This document shows, piece after piece, positions 47,007-55,651 of a DNA stretch of 64,000 nucleotides (the first letter of the stretch is position 1; each line of letters begins with the position of its first letter). The notes beneath the pieces were generated by a model that was not told the origin of the DNA, ran no database searches, and worked only from the letters and a program-made list of their open reading frames with translations. This stretch comes from Candidatus Poribacteria bacterium. Its GTDB lineage: Bacteria > Poribacteria > WGA-4E > PCPOR2b. A program made the position numbers and the translations under genes. Where the stretch lies: positions 354,644 to 418,643 of the forward strand of contig JAPPKS010000027.1 in NCBI GenBank assembly GCA_028819845.1, in the 5' to 3' direction.

Positions 47007-48920
47007 TTAGAGCGGCGAATTTGGTCTTAGTTTTACCGTCCAAAGCAAGATAGTTCCGTCGCGGCTGCCGCTGGCAAGCGTGTTGCCGTCCGGAGAGAAC
47101 GCCAAGGACTCGACGCCAAGCGTGTGCCCTTCAAGCGTCTGTACAATTTGGCCCGCAGCCACATCCCACAATCGAATTCGATTGTCCCAACTACCACTTG
47201 CGATGTACTTACCATCCGGGGAAAACGCGACAACGCTGAGCCAACTTCTAAACGCTCCATTAAGTGTTCGCAGGTGATCGCCTGTTGTGGCGTCCCACAA
47301 CCGAATTGTGTAGTCTCCGGACGCGCTGGCAAGGGTATTCCCATCGGGTGTAAACGCGACGGACTCGACCTTACCGGTGTGCCCCTCGAGAATCATCTTT
47401 TGTTGCCCGGAGTTGGTGTCCCACAAACGGACGGTCTTGTCCGAGCTGCCGCTTGCTATTGAGCGGCCGTTTGGGGAAAAGACGACAGAATTTACCGCAT
47501 CCGCATGCCCTTCAAGGTTTCCCGTAATTTCCGCAGTACCAGTATCCTGCAAGTAAATCGTCGTGTCTTTACTTCCGCTGGCGAGCGTATTCCCATCCGG
47601 CGAGAACGCAACTGAATTGACCAACTCCGAATGTCCCTCAAGGACCAGTTTCAGTTGTCCGGAGTTGGCGTCCCACAACCTGACTTTCTTGTCCCAACTG
47701 CCGCTGGCAACGACTAGGCCGTCCGGGGAATATGCAATATCCTTTGCGGACCTTCGGTCGTCTACACTATGGGTGTATTGTCCGGAATTAACGTCCCAAA
47801 ACCGAATGGTACGATCGCCGCTTGCTAGGGAATCCCCGTCCGGGGAGAACGCTAAAGTGTACAAATCTGTCAAGTGGCCTTCTAAAATTTTCTTGCGTTC
47901 CCCGGTCGCAACATCCCAAAAATAGATTGTATCTCCGTCTCCACCGCTAGCGATGGTTTTGCCATCTGGGGCGTACACGACAGATTTAACCCATCCGGTA
48001 TTCTTATAGGCGAGTTTGTGCTGCCCTGTCGCGGCATCCCATAGACGAATGCTGTAGTCCATTCCGCCAGTTACGAGCGTGGTACCGTCCGGAGAAAAAG
48101 CGACGCATTCAACTCCCGCTTCATGGCCTTTCAGGGCATGGTTAGAATTTCCGGTGTTTGTGTCCCACAAAAGCACCGTCATGTCGTGGCTTGCACTAGC
48201 GAGCGTGTTGCCATTTGGAGAAAATTTGATAGACGTAATGGAGCTCGTGTGTCCATCCATCGTCTGCTTGAGTTTTCCGGTGTTTGCGTCCCACAACTGA
48301 ATGGTATTGTCATAGCCGCTGCTAGCAAGGGTTTCACCATCCGGCGAGTATGCTAAGGAGTTGACGCCGCTTTCAGGCCTAAAGAGCGTCATTTTGAGCT
48401 GGCCAGTTGCGACATCCCACAAGCGGATTGTATCATCCTGGCCGCCGCTGGCAACGGTTCTTCCGTTTGGAGAAAACGTAACAGCATTGACCTGAAGTCC
48501 ATGTCCTTGGAGAGTTAGCTTGAGTTCCCTTGTGTTCGCATTCCACAATCGAACTGTACTATCTCCTGCTCCGCCGTGGACGTTTTCCGAATTCCCGCTG
48601 GCGATGGTCTTGCCGTCCGGCGAGAAGGCGACACAGTGCACGCCATAGGTGTGCCGAGTAAGCAGGGCAGATTCCTCGCCCGTGTTTGCATCATAGAACC
48701 AAATCCCGATACTGCTCGCCACCGCAAGGTGAGAGCCATCTGGCGAATAGGTTAAATCGTTGACACTCCCTTTTCCGAGACGGAACTTGACATTTTGGGG
48801 CATGTGCCAACGATTAAATTCCGTCGTTTGATGAATTCTCTCGGATTTGCCGCAGCTATTCAGGAGGAACAGAATAAACGGAAGCGCGAATGCGAATCTT
48901 AAATCTAGCAATCTTTTCAT
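47007..48920 (-). CDS. WD40 lipoprotein with 14 repeats (paralogue 2)
   Basis: The 637-residue protein has a lipoprotein signal ending LLNSCGK, then 14 WD40 repeats. The N-terminal block (FNRWHMPQ, RLGKG, SIGIWFYDA) is shared with its neighbours, which shows descent by tandem duplication. It is expected to be lipid-anchored in the outer or inner membrane facing the periplasm or outside. A gap of 93 bases separates it from paralogue 1 downstream. Partner unknown. Confidence 0.92.
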   Translation of the reverse strand: MKRLLDLRFAFALPFILFLLNSCGKSERIHQTTEFNRWHMPQNVKFRLGKGSVNDLTYSPDGSHLAVASSIGIWFYDANTGEESALLTRHTYGVHCVAFSPDGKTIASGNSENVHGGAGDSTVRLWNANTRELKLTLQGHGLQVNAVTFSPNGRTVASGGQDDTIRLWDVATGQLKMTLFRPESGVNSLAYSPDGETLASSGYDNTIQLWDANTGKLKQTMDGHTSSITSIKFSPNGNTLASASHDMTVLLWDTNTGNSNHALKGHEAGVECVAFSPDGTTLVTGGMDYSIRLWDAATGQHKLAYKNTGWVKSVVYAPDGKTIASGGDGDTIYFWDVATGERKKILEGHLTDLYTLAFSPDGDSLASGDRTIRFWDVNSGQYTHSVDDRRSAKDIAYSPDGLVVASGSWDKKVRLWDANSGQLKLVLEGHSELVNSVAFSPDGNTLASGSKDTTIYLQDTGTAEITGNLEGHADAVNSVVFSPNGRSIASGSSDKTVRLWDTNSGQQKMILEGHTGKVESVAFTPDGNTLASASGDYTIRLWDATTGDHLRTLNGAFRSWLSVVAFSPDGKYIASGSWDNRIRLWDVAAGQIVQTLEGHTLGVESLAFSPDGNTLASGSRDGTILLWTVKLRPNSPL

Positions 48921-49047
48921 CAGTAGGTACTCCTTGTTGGTTAACGCCGCGCAAATCGACTGTTTACGTCTCCCGGTGGCCGGTCAATACTCCCGGCTCA
49001 ACACCAATGGCTGCCGCCATTAAAACGGCGCACATTCACACGCATTG

Positions 49048-50940
49048 TCAGTGCGGTAAGAACGACGTCCAGAGCAGAATGGTGCCGTCCCGACTCCCGC
49101 TAGCGAGGACGGTGCCGTCCGGAGAGAACGCGAGATCGCCCACACCGCCCATGTGTCCTGAGAGAATGCGCAAATGCCGGCCTGTGTCGACCTCCCACAA
49201 CCAAATGATGGCGTTCCAGTTTCCGCTAGCCAGGAATTTGCCGTCCGGAGAGAACGTGATGGACTCGACGCCGCTCGTGTTGACAGTTAAGGTACGAAGG
49301 TATTTGCCCGAAGCGGCATCCCACAATCGAACTTCTCCCCAATCCGCGCTAGCGAGTAGACGGCCATCGGGCGAGAATGCTAGAGCATTGACGGCGTGAC
49401 GATGCCCTTCAATGCTGCCCTTGGCTTCACCCGTAGCAGCGTCCCACAACCGTACGGTTTTGTCTCTACTCGCACTGGCGAGGGTACGTCCATTTGGTGA
49501 AAATTCTACGGACTCAACAACGTCTGTGTGGGCATCAAGGACATATTTCAGTTGACCGCTTGAAACGTCCCAACAGCGAACTGTGTTATCGCTGGCTCCA
49601 CTAGCGAGAAGAGAGCCGTCAGGGGAGAATGCGGCAGCGTTTACGTACTCAGTGTGTCCCTCAAAAACTTGAATACGCTGACCGGTGGAGGCATCCCATA
49701 ACCTAAGCGCGTTTTCCCTAATTCCGCTGACGAGGCTGGCACCGTCCGGGGAATATGCCACGGGATGTCCCATGTATTTGCCCTTGAATATGTGTCTTTG
49801 CCGGCCCGCGTTTACATTCCACAAGTGAAACGTGCCACCGCCGCTTGCAAGGCTCTCCCCATCCGGGGAGAAAGCAAGGGACCGGACGCTAGCTGTATGT
49901 CCGCCAATCGTGTGTTTGAGTTGCATCGTTTCCATATCCCAAAAGTGAATTCCGCGGTACGGACTTGCAGCCGCGAGTGTTCCGCTGTCAGACGAGAACG
50001 CGAGGAACTGAATCCAGCCGGTCCTCGGAAGTGTGCGCTTTAGCCCGGCTGTCGCAGCGTCCCACAACTGAATTTTTCCCGAGCAGATACTGGCGACCGT
50101 TTTACCGTCCGGGGCATACGCCACGTCATCTACCTCCCATACGTGCGGGCCGACCTCTAGGGTCCATTTCGGTTCCATTGCTGCAACATCCCACAACCAG
50201 ACCGTCTCGCTCGCACAGGCGAGGATATGTCCATCCGGTGAAAATGACACTGAGTTGACAGATTTCTCATGTCCCTCAAGGGTTTTGATAGGGCGGCCCG
50301 TGGCGACCTCCCACAACCGTGCTGTATTGTCCCCGCTGCCGCTGGCAAGCGTGGCTCCGTCCGGAGAGAACGCGACGGAATTCACTTCGCTCGTGTGCCC
50401 CTCAAGGGTTTGAAGAGGGTGCCCGGTAGCGACATCCCAGAGCCGAACCGTATCGTCCCGACTTGCGCTGGCAAGAGTGTTCCCGTCTGGTGAGAACACT
50501 AACGAATTAACGAGGCGATCATGCCCTTGAAGCGTCTGTTTGCGCTGTCCAGTGGCGGTCTCCCACAGCCAAATCGAACCGTGCATGCTACCGGAGATGA
50601 GATCGCTCGAACTTCCACTGGCGAGGGTACTACCGTCCGGGGAAAACGCCACCGCGCTCGCCCCTTCCGTATGCGCCGTAATCAAGGCGATTTCCGTGCC
50701 GTCGCGGGCATCATAAAGCCACACCCCGATACTACTCGCCACGGCGAACTTAGTGCCATCTGGTGCATAAGCGATGTCGTTGACTTCACCCTTTCCGAGC
50801 CGCATTGCGGCGCCATGCGGTAGATTCCAATTGTTGTATTCAGGGGGAGGTTGAATTTTCACAGTTTTTCCGCATCCATTCAGCAGCAGAAACAGAGAGG
50901 CGGATAAGAGCACGGTCTTGAAAAATTGGGTTATTTTCAT
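49048..50940 (-). CDS. WD40 lipoprotein with 14 repeats (paralogue 3)
   Basis: Starting from ATG 50940, with AAGGGAG upstream, the 630-residue protein has a lipobox LLNGCGK and 14 WD40 repeats after the common block YNNWNLPHG, RLGKG and SIGVWLYDA. A longer in-frame start at 50988 lacks sense before the signal peptide. It is the most upstream of three paralogues on the minus strand. Repeats such as LACAS and IQFLAFSSDSG are less regular than in the other two, so this copy is the most diverged. Confidence 0.92.
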   Translation of the reverse strand: MKITQFFKTVLLSASLFLLLNGCGKTVKIQPPPEYNNWNLPHGAAMRLGKGEVNDIAYAPDGTKFAVASSIGVWLYDARDGTEIALITAHTEGASAVAFSPDGSTLASGSSSDLISGSMHGSIWLWETATGQRKQTLQGHDRLVNSLVFSPDGNTLASASRDDTVRLWDVATGHPLQTLEGHTSEVNSVAFSPDGATLASGSGDNTARLWEVATGRPIKTLEGHEKSVNSVSFSPDGHILACASETVWLWDVAAMEPKWTLEVGPHVWEVDDVAYAPDGKTVASICSGKIQLWDAATAGLKRTLPRTGWIQFLAFSSDSGTLAAASPYRGIHFWDMETMQLKHTIGGHTASVRSLAFSPDGESLASGGGTFHLWNVNAGRQRHIFKGKYMGHPVAYSPDGASLVSGIRENALRLWDASTGQRIQVFEGHTEYVNAAAFSPDGSLLASGASDNTVRCWDVSSGQLKYVLDAHTDVVESVEFSPNGRTLASASRDKTVRLWDAATGEAKGSIEGHRHAVNALAFSPDGRLLASADWGEVRLWDAASGKYLRTLTVNTSGVESITFSPDGKFLASGNWNAIIWLWEVDTGRHLRILSGHMGGVGDLAFSPDGTVLASGSRDGTILLWTSFLPH

Positions 50941-51409
50941 AAGAGGTTTTCTCCCTTCGGGTGGAACCGCGTCGCATTCAAAACTCAAGAAATTCGGTTG
51001 AAAAGCGCTGTGTAACCGTTGGGTTTAAAGAAATCCGATCGGCGTCATAATCTTCCAGCATATCTTGATTTACATCGGGGCAAGTGATCAGATACAGATA
51101 AAATTATAATTTTTGTGCGAATGGAATGGCGGGAACCGGTATTAATGGTCATTTAAATCGGCTTCGCATTAAGGAATCCGTAAGTGTTTCAAAAAGTGTC
51201 TAATTGTCACCGACTTTGGTGCAAGAGGCCCTGGCCGGAAATGTCGTGCCAGTTGTATCAGCCGCTAAATCCTCTAGCCGCAGCTGCCGCCAAATTGCCG
51301 CCGGCGGTTCTCCGCCAGTATTGAGACGTGTTAGCTAGCGATTATTTCCTTGTTCAAAGAAAAGAGTGCCGACAGCGGTTCCATCAAAATATCAATTCAC
51401 GAATTGTCT
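50941..51409. other. Intergenic region without clear features
   Basis: This gap of about 470 bases lies upstream of the WD40 genes and after the TPR gene stop. It contains AT-rich patches near 51100 and a GC-rich Pro/Ala-like stretch near 51270-51320, but no reading frame, RNA gene or repeat that I can support. Confidence 0.4.
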
Positions 51410-52078
51410 TTAACCGCGCCTAAGCAATGGGATGATGTCAACGGGCACTTGAATCCCGAGTTTCTGCTCGAAGTCTGCAACGCTTTGGTATTCGTCACGG
51501 AATGCGGCAATAGTGTCCATCTTCATACTCGAGGAGTTCATCAGATCGGATTTGGCTCTTTCCCACTCTCCCAAATGCAGCCATGCTATACCGCGATTGT
51601 AGTAGGTCTTGGCATAATTCGGCTTCAATGCAATCACCACGGAGAAGTCTTCAATGGCACGGTTATATTCGCCCTTTCTGCAGTAAACTATACCGCGAAG
51701 CCGGAAGGCGTTTGCGTAACCGGGTTTCAGTTCGATCGCCTTCGTAAAGTCTTCGGCGGCGCGGTCAAACTTGCCCGTTCCGAGGTAAGCGGTACCTCGA
51801 TTCTTATAGACATTGGCACTGTCAGGGTATTCAGGCAACTCATTTATCACTCTGTCAAAATCTTTGATTGCCCACTCCAAATCGCCTTTTTTTAAGTAAC
51901 ACTCACCCCTTTTGCCGCAAGCATCAATAAGTGTTGCGGGGTCTACCTGCTCAAACTGTATGACTTCAGTGTAGTAGGGAATAGCAACGTCCAAAAACCC
52001 TCGCCGCTGCATCTCCATGCCGCGATCTAGACGGCTACGCGCATAGTCGTTGGGATCGTCGCTTTCTATGTTCGTCAT
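51410..52078 (-). CDS. Tetratricopeptide repeat protein
   Basis: The 222-residue protein has about five TPR units (GECYLKKGDLEWAIKDFDRV, KNRGTAYLGTGKFDRAAEDF, RGIVYCRKGEYNRAIEDF, YNRGIAWLHLGEWERAKSDL are the clear ones). It has no signal peptide or membrane segment, so it is likely a cytosolic scaffold. The gene stands alone between the WD40 cluster and a PhyH gene. Confidence 0.9.
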   Translation of the reverse strand: MTNIESDDPNDYARSRLDRGMEMQRRGFLDVAIPYYTEVIQFEQVDPATLIDACGKRGECYLKKGDLEWAIKDFDRVINELPEYPDSANVYKNRGTAYLGTGKFDRAAEDFTKAIELKPGYANAFRLRGIVYCRKGEYNRAIEDFSVVIALKPNYAKTYYNRGIAWLHLGEWERAKSDLMNSSSMKMDTIAAFRDEYQSVADFEQKLGIQVPVDIIPLLRRG

Positions 52079-52231
52079 TTGTCCTCCACGATGGTCATTT
52101 CCTGGGGAATTACAATAATCGCACCATGATTATATCACCAATTTCATTTTAATTACAAGAGGGTAACGTCTGGTACAGCACTGGTTAGGGTCTGCGGGCA
52201 TATCAAGAAGTAAAGGATTTCGGCGAGCCGT

Positions 52232-53023
52232 TTAGGGGAAATCCGGCACCGGAGTGTAGGTATTGAAGCCGTTGCTTCGATCTTCGCCCCGCAACAGGTA
52301 GATGCGATGGGCAGGTGCCAATCTCGGGTCATGGCACAAGACACTCGCAGGCATGTAACGCATCGTATAGCCGCATCGCCGTTTTTGCGAGGAATTTGCA
52401 GCCGATCCGTGGATGGTAAAGGCATCGTGAAAATGGCATTCGCCGACGGCCAGTTCTAGGTTAACAATCCTCGACGCATCCAAATCTTCAGCGACGACTT
52501 CGGCGCCGAATATGTTTTTTTTCGGATCGACATGCTCGTAGCGCCGATCTCTGAGTCTATGGCTCCCGGCGATTACGCGCATGCAGCCGTTCTGGACTGA
52601 GGATTCGTCCACAGCCAGCCACATCGTGATTACATGCATCGGTTCCAATCGGCCGTTCCAGTAGACGCCGTCCTGATGCCACGGCGCCGGCAGTCCGTCG
52701 GTCTTGGGTTTGGTGACGAAATGGCTCGACCAGAGGAGGATATCGGGTCCGATGAAGCGTTCTATCACATCCAGCACACGCGGATCCGCAAGGTACTTAA
52801 ACAGATAAGGGTGTTCAAAGTGCGGCACGTCCATGTGTTCGGGGCGTTTGCCTTCGGGGAGCGTAGCGACCATATCATCGACGTAACCGCGCAATTCGTC
52901 CAATTCTGCCCGAGTAAAAATCCTGCCAAATTTGAGGTAACCGTTTTCGTTGTAAAATGAAACCTGTTCATCGGTGACGGACGACGTAATTTCCCAACTT
53001 TCATCTGTATTCGTCGGACTCAT
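52232..53023 (-). CDS. Phytanoyl-CoA dioxygenase (PhyH) family protein
   Basis: The 263-residue enzyme has Fe(II)-binding APWHQDGVYW (H-x-D) and a distal histidine in FTIHGSAANSS followed by KRRCGYT with the 2-oxoglutarate-binding arginine. I chose ATG 53023 because GGAGAG precedes it and residues before that look like random repeat DNA. It is only distantly like the PhyH at 28086 and stands alone, so its substrate cannot be guessed from context. Confidence 0.92.
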   Translation of the reverse strand: MSPTNTDESWEITSSVTDEQVSFYNENGYLKFGRIFTRAELDELRGYVDDMVATLPEGKRPEHMDVPHFEHPYLFKYLADPRVLDVIERFIGPDILLWSSHFVTKPKTDGLPAPWHQDGVYWNGRLEPMHVITMWLAVDESSVQNGCMRVIAGSHRLRDRRYEHVDPKKNIFGAEVVAEDLDASRIVNLELAVGECHFHDAFTIHGSAANSSQKRRCGYTMRYMPASVLCHDPRLAPAHRIYLLRGEDRSNGFNTYTPVPDFP

Positions 53024-53037
53024 TTTCACTCTCCAAA

Positions 53038-53372
53038 CCTCTGAATCGCGGATTGCCGCGGATTTTAGGATAGCGCAGATTGAAGACATCCATCATATTT
53101 GGGTTCGTTTGGCTTCGTTTCGCAAAAATGGATGTTGCGTTTTCATTCCGGCATTGTCTTTTTTTCATCGTCAACGGGACTCGTTAGGTGTAATCTGTTA
53201 TAGTGGCGACCGTGTCAGCCGATAGGCGATGTGTGTCGCCGATTAATCGTCAGTTTCTCGGTCGAAATCTATGATGCTTTCGGAGAAGCAATGAAAGAAA
53301 ATGAAAATGTACTTCCGTATGGCGAACTTCTTGTTGTCTGAATCGCGGATAGCCGCGGATAAATGGATTACA
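53038..53372. repeat. Two copies of a CTGAATCGCGGAT(A/T)GCCGCGGAT repeat
   Basis: CTGAATCGCGGATTGCCGCGGAT near 53041 (pattern given with its variable base) recurs near 53339 with A in place of T. Each holds the small palindrome CGCGGAT-ATCCGCG-like core in imperfect form. The region 53024-53486 holds only these and no gene; similar short repeats are dispersed in such genomes. Confidence 0.6.
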
Positions 53373-53486
53373 CGGAATCAAATTGAATTGAGTTTTTCTG
53401 AATTTCAGTTAGCTGCACACCCTCCCCAAGCGCATTTGCGTGCGCGGCAGGGAGATTGATGGGCTAGCCGCTGCAAATCACGCCTA

Positions 53487-53855
53487 TCAGAACGGAATAT
53501 GTGTGAGCCGATCGTGAAAATCGGTTGGTATGCCAGCGAGCCAGATTAGCTCAAGTACATCAATTATTTGCCTATAAGAGGATCTAGGTCGCAAGAGCAG
53601 GATACCGGGAATGTGTCTACCTTTTTGCAGGTGCGCATGCAGATGTTCTGGCATTGTGCGTCGGTTTGACGAAACTAGTATGTACGTTTCGCGTTCGAGA
53701 AATTCAAGAATTTCCTCGTCATTCGTTCCAATTTTGGGCGCGCCTTCGCCGCCAATCACGAGCACTTCAGCGTCCGGCTGACGCCGCAGGAATCCGTCTC
53801 GAATGACGTGTGCAGTGTCCTCATCAATCAGGAACCGAAACGGGCGGTTGCTCAT
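53487..53855 (-). CDS. DUF5615 family PIN-like protein
   Basis: The 122-residue protein has the DUF5615 pattern: FLIDEDTAHVIRDGFL at the N terminus (acidic DED pair of a PIN fold), GTNDEEILEFLERETYILVSSNRRTMPEHL and PGILLLRPRSSYRQIIDVL. DUF5615 proteins are PIN-like nucleases paired with DUF433 proteins in toxin-antitoxin-like operons. Its start codon overlaps the stop of the DUF433 gene (TAATG), so the two are translationally coupled. Confidence 0.9.
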   Translation of the reverse strand: MSNRPFRFLIDEDTAHVIRDGFLRRQPDAEVLVIGGEGAPKIGTNDEEILEFLERETYILVSSNRRTMPEHLHAHLQKGRHIPGILLLRPRSSYRQIIDVLELIWLAGIPTDFHDRLTHIPF

Positions 53856-54196
53856 TATGATTTTTCACGGAGTTGCAAGTGTAAGGCCTCACGCTGGGCT
53901 TTAATCTTCATGAGCCGCGCCACGCCCGGGGGCGGATTTTTTCGCTGTTCATCATAAGCCTCTTCAGCTTGCTTGCGCCCGGCTTCGATATAGGCGTCGA
54001 TTGGTTCTTTGTTGAACAGGTAGTAGGTAATCGTCCCATATATCTGCTTTAATGTAAGATGCGGGTGCAGTCTTCGAATTTCATCGGGGCTTGCACCGTC
54101 AAGAAATTTCTCAATGACAATTTCGATACCGACTCGAGTGCCTTTGATTCGAATCAATTTGGGGCTGATAAAGTCAAAGAGGCTAGTAAGTTGCAT
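53855..54196 (-). CDS. DUF433 domain protein, likely antitoxin
   Basis: The 113-residue protein has the DUF433 helix-turn-helix: IRIKGTRVGIEIVIEKFLDGASPDEI then HPHLTLKQIYGTITYY. The C-terminal half is helical and charged. Such proteins are taken as antitoxins of DUF5615 PIN-like toxins. Its stop overlaps the DUF5615 start by one base. A small HTH gene lies just upstream on the same strand and may be in the same transcript. Confidence 0.9.
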   Translation of the reverse strand: MQLTSLFDFISPKLIRIKGTRVGIEIVIEKFLDGASPDEIRRLHPHLTLKQIYGTITYYLFNKEPIDAYIEAGRKQAEEAYDEQRKNPPPGVARLMKIKAQREALHLQLREKS

Positions 54197-54208
54197 AGTG
54201 CCCTCCTA

Positions 54209-54433
54209 TTATTGAGGATTCAAATCACCGTTCTTCAGTCGGGATACGTCCCACCGATCTATGCCGAGTATTTTCCCCGCTTTTAACGGTGTCAGTTTTC
54301 GTTTCTCAAGAATTATGTGGATTTCAAGGGCGAGGTCGGCCTTCAAGAGTTCATGTTCAGCTTCGTCAACGGGAAAACCGATTTCCTGAAACACATTACC
54401 AAAACTCTGCTCGAATCTAATATCTTCACTCAT
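54209..54433 (-). CDS. Small XRE/HTH_37-like antitoxin protein
   Basis: This 74-residue protein ends in a helix-turn-helix (RKLTPLKAGKILGIDRWDVSRL) preceded by EHELLKADLALEIHIILE, like the HTH_37/HigA2 antitoxins that pair with RelE/HigB toxins. No such toxin gene is adjacent, so it is an orphan or has lost its partner. It is 12 bases upstream of the DUF433 gene on the same strand and may control that operon. Confidence 0.8.
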   Translation of the reverse strand: MSEDIRFEQSFGNVFQEIGFPVDEAEHELLKADLALEIHIILEKRKLTPLKAGKILGIDRWDVSRLKNGDLNPQ

Positions 54434-54655
54434 ATTCTCTTACTGTGTCAGGTGACGTTTGCCCTTTCCTTGCTTAGTTGAGCGTTGCCTTTAGTCCAGT
54501 AAATCCCTTGCGAAAAAATTACAGTTTTTACAGTCTATAAAAAAAAGGGGCTTTCAGTCCCGTCAATTGAATTGGGCGAGCGCGTTTCCTACCTTGCGGA
54601 GAAAGTTGTTGCGATGTAACGTCTCTCGATCAATGACGGGAACGGGTGCGTTGAC

Positions 54656-55123
54656 TTACGTGCCCTGAATTGTCTCCAGAAAGGTGCGGGGATGAACGAT
54701 TTCAACACCAAATTCAAACAAAGCGCGTCTGAGTGCGGAATCATCCAAGAAGTCGTTGTCATAGGATACTAAGAATTGTACTCTTCCCCAGACTGCACAA
54801 TCGGCTACCGGATCATCTTTAACATCGCGGCATAATTCATATGAGAAAGGCACTTCAACAATGACTGCTCGTTGCCCCAATAGATTGAGTAGATGGGCGA
54901 TTGAATGCACGGTATATGAATATTTTTGGATGAGTTCGGGCCTGGACAGCACCTCTCGAATTTCATCAAGAATTGCATGCGATAATACAAGGACAAACCG
55001 TAAATCACGCCAAAGGGAGAGCAGTTGATTAGCGTCGTTTTTGCGCCGAATTAATGAACGCAATAAGACATTGGTGTCTATTGTTATCCGGTAAACACGC
55101 CACCGATGTTCAGGTACGTTCAC
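54656..55123 (-). CDS. Putative PIN-family toxin (COG1569 type)
   Basis: The 155-residue protein has PIN-domain acidic residues in RITIDTNVLLRSL, DEIREVL and VKDDPVADCAVWGRVQFLVSYDNDFL, matching the family called putative toxin-antitoxin system toxin component, PIN. It should be a magnesium-dependent ribonuclease. It starts at GTG 55123 and overlaps the upstream gene by 14 bases. No small antitoxin gene is seen next to it; the upstream genes are an ATPase and an unknown protein. Confidence 0.85.
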   Translation of the reverse strand: MNVPEHRWRVYRITIDTNVLLRSLIRRKNDANQLLSLWRDLRFVLVLSHAILDEIREVLSRPELIQKYSYTVHSIAHLLNLLGQRAVIVEVPFSYELCRDVKDDPVADCAVWGRVQFLVSYDNDFLDDSALRRALFEFGVEIVHPRTFLETIQGT

Positions 55124-55646
55124 GCCTCACCTCCGCCAATGTTTCATCAAGATTTTGCACAACCTCATCCTCTGGCGTGTTGGCAAAGGCATCATGGAAA
55201 GGCGCGACGGCACTGTTCCACTCTTCCTGCCACTTCGATGAGCGGCTTCCAAGAAATTTGTGCACAATTGGCAACCCTGCTTTCAATTCCTGAACACCTC
55301 GTGCGAGGAATACCTTGCCATCAAATATGTTGTCTCTTACGACCTGGTCAATGTGATTGATCAAATAAGCCGACGCTCGTGGTTGTGGATGGGTTTGCGT
55401 CGGACTATTGGAATCGGCGACGAAAATGACATAGTCATCTTGTTCGAGGTAATGGTGAATCGCCTTCCTCAATGTGTTGCTCAAGGTTTTCCCTTTTCCT
55501 TTTCGAATCAGGAACCCTTTTTTATGGGCTGTTCGGATCGTTAGAGGTCCAGCAGGTTGCAAATCTGGCGACAACTTTTCAGTCATACGTTTGACCGATA
55601 TTGCGTCGTAATCCGAATTCAAATCCCAGATTCTTACGGTTGACAT
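55110..55646 (-). CDS. Unknown protein co-transcribed with an AAA ATPase
   Basis: From ATG 55646 the 178-residue protein follows the ATPase stop by five bases; GGAG inside the end of that gene is its ribosome site. It has an acidic strand DDYVIFVADSNSP and a Lys/Arg-rich region (RTAHKKGFLIRKGKGKT). The acidic motif could be part of a Toprim- or DUF4276-like nuclease fold, but I do not recognise the family. ATPase-plus-partner operons of this kind are often anti-phage modules. It overlaps the PIN gene by 14 bases. Confidence 0.78.
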   Translation of the reverse strand: MSTVRIWDLNSDYDAISVKRMTEKLSPDLQPAGPLTIRTAHKKGFLIRKGKGKTLSNTLRKAIHHYLEQDDYVIFVADSNSPTQTHPQPRASAYLINHIDQVVRDNIFDGKVFLARGVQELKAGLPIVHKFLGSRSSKWQEEWNSAVAPFHDAFANTPEDEVVQNLDETLAEVRRERT

Positions 55647-55651
55647 TCTGG

